Positions 6,637-12,164 of a stretch of 12,164 bases of DNA are shown piece by piece. The notes beneath the pieces are model-generated. The model was not told where the DNA came from, ran no database searches, and saw only the letters and a program-made list of their open reading frames with translations. This DNA comes from DAOVQB01 sp023128935 (GTDB lineage: Bacteria > Eisenbacteria > RBG-16-71-46 > CAIMUX01 > WJJG01): positions 1-12,164 of the forward strand of contig DAOVQB010000135.1 in NCBI GenBank assembly GCA_030628905.1. The letters run 5' to 3'. The number at the start of each line of letters is the position of its first letter. Position 1 is the first letter of the stretch. The translations under genes were made by a program, and so were the position numbers.

Positions 6637-8550
6637 ATGAAGGCCCAGCCGTTGCCGCGGGTCCACTTCGCACCCGAGATCGAAGACTGCCCCGAGTGTG
6701 GCGGAACCTTGCGGATCCAGAAGAGCCAGCGGCGCAGGGTGATCACCCTGGCCCATGGCGCCTTTGAGGCCTGCGAGGTTCGCAAGGTGTGCGGGCAAGG
6801 CCACGGCCGGCCCATAGGATCCGAAGCGCTGCGCAAGCTTGTCAAGCCTGGGCAATGTTACGGCTACGACTTGATCGTCGACGTCGCCCTACGTCGCTAC
6901 CTAGCGGGAGAACAGCGCGAGGAGATCCGTGGGGCTTTACTCGAGAAGCATCAGATCTCCCTCTCCACGGGAACCATCTCGGCCTTATGTGATCGCTTCC
7001 TGTCCCTGTTCGAGGCGCTGCATATCCACCGCGCACCTCAGCTGCGCGCCGCGCAGGAAGGGGGCTACCCGATGCACATCGATGCCACTTGCGAGCAGGG
7101 CAAAGGTGGGTTGTTCCTCTCCATGGATGGATGGCGCGGATGGGTGCTATGGGCGCGACGCGTGGACACCGAGGCTGCCGAGCATGTGGCACCGATCGTT
7201 GAGAAGACCGTCACCCTTTTCGGCAACCCGATCGCGGTCGTGCGTGACCTGGGGAAAGGGGGTGCGGGCGCGGTCCGAACGCTGCGCGAAGCCGGCATTC
7301 CCGATCTCATCTGTCATTATCACTTCCTCTCCGCCGTCGGGACGCAGCTCTTTGATAAACTTCATCGTCGCCTCTTGAGCATGATCCGTGCAGCGGGCAT
7401 CCGTGCCAAGCTGCGGGCGCTCTTGGCAAACCTGCAGCGCTACAGGACCGTGCGTGACGGACGCTTTGGTCCGGGCTGCGTGCGCGAGAGCCTCTTGGCG
7501 CTGGTGTTGTGGGTGGTGGAAGGGGACGGCACGAAGGAGGCCCCCTTTCCTTTTGCGCTCCCGCACCTCGAGTTGGTTCGTCGCTGTTCTCGGGCCATAG
7601 AGCAGGCCGAACGATGGGTGCCCGCCCCGCGAACCCGGCCCGAGTACCGCGCCCTGCGTCACTTGGGCTACCTCGCACCTCGCATTCAACGCGACCGGCA
7701 CCTCCTTGCGCTCCTTGAGAGTCTGGAAGAACGCTGGCGCCGGTTCTGTGAGCTGCGCGATGTGCTACGCCTATCGAACGCACACCTGCCCCATGGGCAA
7801 CCCCGCGCCCGCTCTGGAGAGCTCCCCGCGCTCGAGCTGCTTCGGCTTGAGCAGATCAAGCTGGCGGTCGAGGCCTATCAAGCCGAACTCGAGAAAGACC
7901 TCCCGCCGGAAGAAAGGAATGCAAAACGGCCATCCTCCCCCCAAGGGATTATCCTGAAGGCCTTGAAGTGCCACGGCGCCCATCTCTTCGGCCATCCGGC
8001 ACGCATCGGCGCCGACGGGCAGATCGCTGCGGTGGTCGATCGGACCAACAACATCCTCGAGCAGTTCTTCGGGGAAGAGAAGCGACGGCTTCGCCGTCGA
8101 CTGGGCCGCGCCCATCTTGGCCGCGACCTCGAACAACAACCGGCGCAGGTGGCCCTGGTTGCGAACCTGCGCTCGGCGGCCTACGTGCGAGTGCTCTGCG
8201 GATCGCTCGACCACCTGCCTGCCGCGCTCGCTGCACTCGACAGCGAGGCTTCTGCGAAGCCGACGGCGTTGGTGCGAGATCACCGCGGCAAGAAGCTACG
8301 GCACTACGTGCGCAAGCTGTTGGCGGTAACCGCCCCGCCCTCAACTTCACGGAGCCAGCCCGTACCTGCGCCTGCTGTTACCGAACTCACCCCGGCTGAT
8401 CTCGCCTCAAAGTGCCCGGAAATGGAGACGCCCGACAAGGAGGTGACCGGTACTACCTGCAACGGATATCGCTTCTTCCAGTTAGCGGATTCAGACGCTC
8501 CGGGCACCAACAGACACCCCCACCGCAAACCCGTGCCGATCACCGTCTGA
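6637..8550 (+). CDS. IS orfB: DDE-fold transposase
   Basis: The product has 637 residues counted from the first ATG. There is no ribosome site there, and the frame is open well upstream across the orfA end, so the true product may be longer or an OrfAB fusion. A zinc-ribbon-like N-terminus has CPECGG (Cys18, Cys21) and CGQGH (Cys52, His56). The RNase H-like core shows Asp149 (YPMHIDAT), Asp204 (VVRDLGKGG) followed by CHYHFLSAVG, and Glu475 (NNILEQFFGEEKRRLRRRLGR). The NN-x-x-E-x(n)-K/R-R pattern is typical of transposase catalytic glutamates. Between the second Asp and the Glu lies an insertion of about 270 residues, largely helical and Arg/Leu-rich. The last 100 residues are Pro/Thr-rich with no recognised domain. 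It is intact, with no stop or frameshift inside. Confidence 0.85.
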   Translation: MKAQPLPRVHFAPEIEDCPECGGTLRIQKSQRRRVITLAHGAFEACEVRKVCGQGHGRPIGSEALRKLVKPGQCYGYDLIVDVALRRYLAGEQREEIRGALLEKHQISLSTGTISALCDRFLSLFEALHIHRAPQLRAAQEGGYPMHIDATCEQGKGGLFLSMDGWRGWVLWARRVDTEAAEHVAPIVEKTVTLFGNPIAVVRDLGKGGAGAVRTLREAGIPDLICHYHFLSAVGTQLFDKLHRRLLSMIRAAGIRAKLRALLANLQRYRTVRDGRFGPGCVRESLLALVLWVVEGDGTKEAPFPFALPHLELVRRCSRAIEQAERWVPAPRTRPEYRALRHLGYLAPRIQRDRHLLALLESLEERWRRFCELRDVLRLSNAHLPHGQPRARSGELPALELLRLEQIKLAVEAYQAELEKDLPPEERNAKRPSSPQGIILKALKCHGAHLFGHPARIGADGQIAAVVDRTNNILEQFFGEEKRRLRRRLGRAHLGRDLEQQPAQVALVANLRSAAYVRVLCGSLDHLPAALAALDSEASAKPTALVRDHRGKKLRHYVRKLLAVTAPPSTSRSQPVPAPAVTELTPADLASKCPEMETPDKEVTGTTCNGYRFFQLADSDAPGTNRHPHRKPVPITV

Positions 8551-8561
8551 TCCCAGGAACT

Positions 8562-8591
8562 CGCAACCGAATCCTGACGCGATACCTGGCC
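8562..8591 (-). repeat. Right terminal inverted repeat (IRR)
   Basis: Read on the - strand it begins GGCCAGGTATCGCGTCAG and continues GATTCGGTTGCG. It is the inverted partner of 5685-5714 and lies 11 nt after the transposase stop codon. Confidence 0.9.
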
Positions 8592-9160
8592 CGTGACAGG
8601 CGATCCCACCAGCACTTTCGCAATAGCGCATGCGAGCCAGCTTTCTTGATGTGGCCGTCTCCGGGTGATAGCCCGCTGAAAGCTGTGGCGATTCGGGCAA
8701 TATGTCGCGGACTCAAGCAATAGAGTGCTTCACGGGCATCGGGGCAAGCTGCGAAAACCTCACGCTGGAGCAGATCATCGCGCAGATAGAGATGAGCAGA
8801 AGCTACGGTGGTGCAGGCCAGGTCATCTTTGATCACCACGCACTCACTCCGGGCATTGCCGAAGCACTTGGCGCGGGGGTCTATGCCGAGCCGGTGCCGC
8901 CCGCATATCCTGAACTCAACCCCAGCGGAGTATATCCGAGAGAGCGTGCGCTGGATCTACTCCCTGTGACTTTACTGAAACATGGTCCCAACCCCTTCAC
9001 CTCAGAAACCAGTCAGTTCCCGATCATGGGCGCGTCAACTCGCTGCAGAGAGTCGCGTTTGGAATATTCGGGACGGACAGGAACTATCGACCGAGAAAAG
9101 CATGGTGCTCCTCGCACCTACGTGGAAAAACCTCTTGATTATGCCACCGTAGTCGAATAA
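8592..9160 (+). pseudogene. Remnant of a GHL10-like glycosyl hydrolase with PNPF-type tail
   Basis: An open frame exists from ATG 8702 to 9160 (152 codons), but it does not look like a whole gene. Its first readable part, FTGIGASCENLTLEQIIAQI, then GGAGQVIFDHHALTPGIAEAL and AGVYAEP, resembles the C-terminal end of family-10-like glycosyl hydrolases (GHL10/DUF187). It is followed by LKHGPNPFTSETSQF, the usual opening of a FlgD/type-IX-like Ig domain, after which the similarity collapses (no WDG or NGIY motif). Upstream in the same frame are tandem stops TGA TAG at 8666-8671, so the front is lost. The first 100 nt after the IS hold nothing I recognise. The family call is moderate; the view that it is broken is firmer. 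Confidence 0.5.
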
Positions 9161-9166
9161 TTATTC
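9155..9166. promoter_or_regulatory. 12-bp AT-rich palindrome before the ATPase gene
   Basis: GAATAATTATTC is a perfect palindrome ending 4 nt before the ATG at 9171, in an otherwise GC-rich context. It occupies the place where a ribosome site would lie and could be a small operator. It could also be chance. No Shine-Dalgarno is visible here. Confidence 0.3.
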
Positions 9167-9170
9167 CAGT

Positions 9171-10424
9171 ATGACTGATAAGCGATTCCACCTCACTTAC
9201 TCCCAGTGCCGGGAGCTATTGCGCGAGCGATTGGCAGAGCCCGCTCCGGGGCGCATCCAGCTGCTAACTGGTCCCCGTCAAGTCGGCAAAACCAATCTAT
9301 TGAATGAATTAGAGGGGCTACAGCCCAAGGCGAGTATTTATGCTGCCGTCGATGGTCCGGAGGCGGGGCTTCCTGGATTCTGGGATCGCCTATGGATCCG
9401 CGCCGAGGAGCTGGCCTCCGAACGGGGAAAGTGCATCCTACTGCTAGATGAGATCCAGCATCTCGGTAATTGGGCAATCCGCTTGAAAGGGCGCTGGGAT
9501 AGAGTCCGGCGGAGGAAAGTACCCATCCATGTTGTGGCGACGGGATCCTCAGCCCTGAATCTTGGCAAGGGTACCCGCGAGAGCCTGGCGGGGCGCTTTG
9601 AGCGCATCACGCTCGGGCACTGGCCCGCATCCGGGATTGCGGAGACTTTCGCCCAGTCTCTTGATCAGGCCGTAGCGCAGACGGTAAGCCATGGCTGCTA
9701 TCCGGGGGCGATGGCGTACATGAACGATCAAGCCCGATGGCGAGCGTATATGCAAAATGCCATTATCGAGCCCGCCATTGGCCGCGATATTCTTGCCCTG
9801 GGAACGATCCGGCGCCCCGAACTGCTGCGCCAGGTCTTCAGTCTCTGCACAACAATGCCGGCCCACATCGTGTCGCTTCAGAAGCTCCAGGGGAAACTGC
9901 AGGATCCCGGTGCGCTGGAAACAATCGCCAGCTACCTGCAGCTGTTGGAGGATGCGTTTCTCGTTGCGGCGGTGGAGAAGTACTCACAGCGCGCATTGCG
10001 GCGGAGGAAGGCTCCGCCGAAGATCGTTGTCCTCAACAACGCGTTCCTAGCAGCATTGGACCCTGAAGGCGTTGCCGACCAGCAGCGTGATCCGAAGCGG
10101 TTTGGGTCCTGGGTGGAGAACGCATGCCTGGCGTACGCTTGGAATGCCGGTCAGCGCGTCATGTACTGGCGCGAGGAACCTCTCGAGATCGACGCCGTGC
10201 TGGAAGGATCGTGGGGGAAATGGGCGGTCGAAGTGAAGACGCGTTCGTGCAATCTCGGGGATCTTCGGGGACTCCTCGAGTTCTGTCGGCGGAATCCGAA
10301 GCATCGCCCCCTCATACTTCTTGAGAAAGAGCGTGACCTGTCCCCCCTTCGAGAGGCCGGTGTAGCAGCCATGCGCTGGCAGGATTTTCTGGGGGGAGCC
10401 ATGGAAGCGCCGAAGGCGGATTGA
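9171..10424 (+). CDS. AAA+ ATPase of the DUF4143 family
   Basis: The 417-residue protein has an N-terminal P-loop ATPase domain: Walker A GPRQVGKT (34-41), Walker B ILLLDE (89-94) within LLLDEIQHLGNW, a sensor-type TGSSA (124-128) and the family-typical LAGRF (139-143). The C-terminal DUF4143-like part has FGSWVENACL (311-320), LEIDAVLE (338-345) and WAVEVKT (351-357). This E...D...E-x-K spacing resembles a PD-(D/E)xK nuclease fold. Length fits the family (about 380-430). These are widespread accessory proteins of uncertain function, often solitary and found near mobile genes. The gene lacks a clear ribosome site; the ATG is the first in frame. It is intact and flanked by a pseudogene remnant and a poorly coding gap. 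No toxin or antitoxin partner is evident. Confidence 0.92.
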   Translation: MTDKRFHLTYSQCRELLRERLAEPAPGRIQLLTGPRQVGKTNLLNELEGLQPKASIYAAVDGPEAGLPGFWDRLWIRAEELASERGKCILLLDEIQHLGNWAIRLKGRWDRVRRRKVPIHVVATGSSALNLGKGTRESLAGRFERITLGHWPASGIAETFAQSLDQAVAQTVSHGCYPGAMAYMNDQARWRAYMQNAIIEPAIGRDILALGTIRRPELLRQVFSLCTTMPAHIVSLQKLQGKLQDPGALETIASYLQLLEDAFLVAAVEKYSQRALRRRKAPPKIVVLNNAFLAALDPEGVADQQRDPKRFGSWVENACLAYAWNAGQRVMYWREEPLEIDAVLEGSWGKWAVEVKTRSCNLGDLRGLLEFCRRNPKHRPLILLEKERDLSPLREAGVAAMRWQDFLGGAMEAPKAD

Positions 10425-10484
10425 TTCATTTTGTCATCGCCGGCTACACATTTGGAGGGGCTGGCGGAGCACATGCATGACTGA

Positions 10485-10748
10485 GCACCGGGCCAACCAG
10501 AGTCTGGGCTCGGTAGCTGGGACCGCATCGCAGCGAATCGGCCGACGGTCATGCGCTTTGCCTACTTCGAAACGGCTGAGGATAAGCGGACACTGAATCC
10601 CAAAGCCAACCTCAACTTCTTCGATCCACCACTCATATTCCAAGGCGTGCGGCGCGTGGAGCTGTGCACCAACGGCCGCTTGCTGGGGTTCGAGCTCAAT
10701 CCGATGGTGGAACGATACATTGACGATGAGGGCGCGGGTCCGGAATAG
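10485..10748 (+). CDS. Doubtful small ORF, unknown function
   Basis: The frame is open from after a TGA at 10482 to the stop ending at 10748. The first ATG is at 10551, giving 65 residues; there is no ribosome site before it. The readable part contains FAYFETAEDKRTLNPKANLNFF, then VRRVELCTNGRLLGFELNP and an acidic end. It has no membrane segment or known motif. The frame upstream of the ATG (GSWDRIAANRPTV) also looks protein-like, so this may be the tail of a decayed gene rather than a small gene. The remaining DNA between 10425 and 10883 holds nothing else I can support. Confidence 0.25.
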   Translation, partial: APGQPESGLGSWDRIAANRPTVMRFAYFETAEDKRTLNPKANLNFFDPPLIFQGVRRVELCTNGRLLGFELNPMVERYIDDEGAGPE

Positions 10749-10860
10749 GCAGTAGGCACATTGCTGGCATTTGTTCCCTCATCGTTGTACCTTATAGAGA
10801 GTTGCGTGCTGCTGGGCCTGTGAATTTGATCTGTTCTGGGCAGCGCTGAGTGCTGAAGTA

Positions 10861-10886
10861 CATGGGCCAGGGTCGGATGGCCCATG
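10861..10886. repeat. Perfect 9-bp inverted repeat
   Basis: CATGGGCCA (10861-10869) pairs with TGGCCCATG (10878-10886) across an 8-nt loop. No T-tract follows. It overlaps the first possible ATG (10884) of the membrane-protein frame, which argues against that start. It may be an operator or a terminator-like hairpin. Confidence 0.45.
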
Positions 10887-10949
10887 AGATGTAGAATTCG
10901 AGATACCAATATTGGTTGGCAACAATTCCGTTCTCGAAGGGACCCAATT

Positions 10950-11603
10950 GTGAGAGCCAAGACCATCGGTATCACCTTGTTTATACTCGGGGCTGCCTAT
11001 CTTCTGTTCGGCTCGTGGCTGCTGTCATGGTGGTACTGCCCAGCCTATCTCGCGGCCGCTCAGTCGTCTCAAGCGCAGCCTGGTATCTTGGGGAACGATG
11101 CAGTTACGATCTTCTGGGCGTTCTCGGGCCCCCTGGGCGCTGTACTGGTGGCGGCTGGCCTATTCCTCTCCTCGCGCGCCCAAACGCGCCGAATGGTCGC
11201 GCTTCTGTCCTTCCTCGTGGTCTTCTTGGTTTGGGTAGGCTGGCCAGGAAGCTTCGCATTCCACGCCCCAGTCTTTGGTGTCGGCGGCGGTCTAATCCTC
11301 GTTTGTTTTCTCACTACGGCCTGGCACTTGAACAACACACGCCGTCGCGTCTCGGGCCGATTCAGAACTGCTGCTGATTTCCGTCTCCTTGCCTATGTCT
11401 CATTCTTCACATCGGCCTGGGGCCTCTGCGGCATCCTCGGTGTCCCCTCCCTTGCCCTCCGCCCCGAGATGGCGCAGCACCTTCAAACCCACTCCATGAC
11501 AGTCGCTATGGCCGTCAAGGTCCTAGTCTGCCTTGTTATCGGCTGGCTCCTTCTCGCCCTAAGCCACTGGATCGAGGCGACATCTAGGAGGGAAGATGCC
11601 TAG
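10950..11603 (+). CDS. Six-helix membrane protein of unknown function
   Basis: The product has 217 residues from a GTG at 10950, preceded by AAGGGA with 7-nt spacing. The ATG at 10884 would add 22 polar residues, lies in an inverted repeat and lacks a ribosome site. About six hydrophobic helices are visible: 5-26 (IGITLFILGAAYLLFGSW), about 52-74, 82-101 (VALLSFLVVFLVWVGWPG), 107-125, 146-165 and 182-205 (AVKVLVCLVIGWLLLAL). Short Arg-rich loops (RAQTRR, NNTRRR) suggest cytoplasmic sides. There is no transporter or enzyme motif I recognise. It overlaps the next small ORF by 8 nt and lies 161 nt before hsdM on the same strand, so it may be transcribed with the restriction-modification genes. 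Confidence 0.65.
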   Translation: MRAKTIGITLFILGAAYLLFGSWLLSWWYCPAYLAAAQSSQAQPGILGNDAVTIFWAFSGPLGAVLVAAGLFLSSRAQTRRMVALLSFLVVFLVWVGWPGSFAFHAPVFGVGGGLILVCFLTTAWHLNNTRRRVSGRFRTAADFRLLAYVSFFTSAWGLCGILGVPSLALRPEMAQHLQTHSMTVAMAVKVLVCLVIGWLLLALSHWIEATSRREDA

Positions 11604-11793
11604 CGAATCGCTGAAGCAGACTGGGACTCGCCCCGTCCGCCGAAGAGAATTCAGCGGCCGAGAACCCAGGTTGCGAGGCTTAGTGCCCCGGTCCATAAAT
11701 ACGGTGGCATTCGGCCACCGCTGCATCCCGCCCGGCTGTGTCTCATTCTTGGAGCAACTAACGAATGGCCCTGAAGAAGTCCGAGCTCTATAG
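11596..11793 (+). CDS. Small overlapping ORF (65 aa), unknown
   Basis: The ATG at 11596 follows a strong AGGAGGGAAG site. It overlaps the end of the membrane-protein gene by 8 nt and the start of hsdM by 29 nt, in a different frame. The predicted peptide is basic (TRPVRRREF, GREPRLRGL) and has no recognised domain. The ribosome site and overlap speak for translation. The unremarkable composition, and a promoter-like site and hairpin inside it, speak against. Confidence 0.3.
   Translation: MPSESLKQTGTRPVRRREFSGREPRLRGLVPRSINTVAFGHRCIPPGCVSFLEQLTNGPEEVRAL
11671..11699 (+). promoter_or_regulatory. Possible hsdM promoter
   Basis: TTGCGA (11671-11676) and CATAAA (11694-11699) are separated by 17 nt, each matching 4 of 6 sigma-70 consensus bases. 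Transcription would begin about 60 nt before the hsdM ATG. Confidence 0.3.
11702..11720 (+). other. 7-bp GC-rich hairpin before hsdM
   Basis: CGGTGGC (11702-11708), loop ATTCG and GCCACCG (11714-11720) form a perfect hairpin 44 nt before the hsdM start. No T-tract follows. It may be a leader structure or an operator. Confidence 0.4.
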
Positions 11794-12164
11794 CTCCCTC
11801 TGGTCCAGCTGCGATGAACTGCGCGGCGGCATGGATGCAAGCCAGTACAAGGACTACGTCCTCGTTCTGCTCTTCATCAAGTACGTCAGTGACAAGTACG
11901 CCGGTCAGCGATACGCTCCGATCACAATCCCGCCCGGTGCCAGCTTCGAGGACATGGTCGCCCTGAAGGGCAAGAGCGACATCGGCGACCAGATCAACAA
12001 GAAGATCATCGCCCCACTGGCCAATGTCAACAAGCTCTCCGGTTTCCCGGACTTCAATGACGCCGCCAAGCTTGGCAGCGGCAAGGAGAAGGTGGACAGG
12101 CTCACAAACCTTGTCGCCATCTTCGAGAACCCCGCGCTCGATTTCTCCAAGAACCGGGCTGACG
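11765..12164 (+). CDS. hsdM: Type I restriction-modification methylase subunit HsdM (5' part)
   Basis: The frame is open from ATG 11765 to the window end, giving 133 complete codons. The product begins MALKKSELYSSLWSSCDELR and continues MDASQYKDYVLVLLFIKYVSDKY, the signature of the HsdM N-terminal helical domain. It goes on to the DIGDQINKKIIAPLAN and DRLTNLVAIFENPALDFS segments that typically precede the methyltransferase core. HsdM uses S-adenosylmethionine to methylate adenine at the site chosen by HsdS. The catalytic motifs lie beyond the window. GGAG lies about 10 nt upstream of the ATG, a somewhat long spacing. hsdS and hsdR are presumably downstream. Confidence 0.93.
   Translation, partial: MALKKSELYSSLWSSCDELRGGMDASQYKDYVLVLLFIKYVSDKYAGQRYAPITIPPGASFEDMVALKGKSDIGDQINKKIIAPLANVNKLSGFPDFNDAAKLGSGKEKVDRLTNLVAIFENPALDFSKNRAD

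Larger units (their letters stand above)
5685..8591 (+). mobile_element. Insertion sequence of about 2.9 kb, family not assigned
   Basis: The element is bounded by 30-bp imperfect inverted repeats at 5685-5714 and 8562-8591. It contains two same-strand genes: an HTH protein (orfA) and a DDE-fold transposase (orfB) in the -1 frame. The orfB stop lies only 11 nt inside the right repeat, as expected of a compact IS. No target-site duplication is visible: left flank ...ACCGGATT, right flank CGTGACAGG.... The ends therefore rest on the repeats alone. The transposase has an ISL3/IS66-like DDE layout, but I do not recognise the family. Confidence 0.85.

Noticed and set aside
8412..8723. ORF across the right end of the IS
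   Set aside because: It straddles the IS boundary, overlaps the transposase end in another frame and has no recognisable motif.
10477..10596. Short ORF starting ATGACTGAGCACC
   Set aside because: It has no ribosome site and no recognisable motif, and it overlaps the slightly more protein-like frame ending at 10748.
10884..10949. N-terminal 22 residues of the membrane protein from ATG 10884
   Set aside because: The ATG lies in an inverted repeat with no ribosome site. The GTG at 10950 has one and starts just before the first helix.

Overview
The window looks like a GC-rich bacterial chromosome segment, probably from an uncultured lineage of the FCB or candidate-phylum type. This is an inference. 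It rests on a secreted Asp-box propeller ending in a FlgD/type-IX-like tail (a PNPF start, then WDGRD and PNGIY motifs), and on a second, decayed gene with a similar PNPF tail. The folP-cdaA gene pair also fits such lineages. No rRNA or tRNA is present to confirm taxonomy.

Region 1 (13-1730, + strand) is a housekeeping pair. It holds dihydropteroate synthase (folP) and, 14 nt later, a CdaA-type diadenylate cyclase with three membrane helices. No CdaR/YbbR partner gene follows.

Region 2 (1881-5684, - strand) converges on region 1. Reading from high to low coordinates, it holds a short decayed gene fragment cut off near an insertion sequence, an 845-residue secreted beta-propeller, and a secreted DUF1460 (NlpC/P60-like) peptidase or amidase. 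The last two genes form a tight operon. The propeller's N-terminus carries a 24-bp minisatellite in which every unit supplies an in-frame ATG.

Region 3 (5685-8591) is an apparently complete insertion sequence of about 2.9 kb with 30-bp imperfect terminal inverted repeats. It encodes a 223-aa multi-HTH protein (orfA) and a 637-aa DDE-fold transposase (orfB) in the -1 frame. An A5 run (GGGGAAAAAGGGGG) sits at the end of orfA, and a 14-bp stem-loop directly abuts the orfA Shine-Dalgarno. I cannot assign it to a named IS family. Its two flanks carry remnants of unrelated genes and show no target duplication, which points to a deletion or rearrangement.

Region 4 (8592-12164, + strand) is accessory. 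It holds a decayed C-terminal fragment of a GHL10-like glycosyl hydrolase with a PNPF tail, a DUF4143-type AAA ATPase, a stretch of about 530 nt with one doubtful small ORF, and a six-helix membrane protein. It ends with a 65-codon overlapping ORF and the start of a type I restriction-modification methylase (hsdM), which runs off the window.
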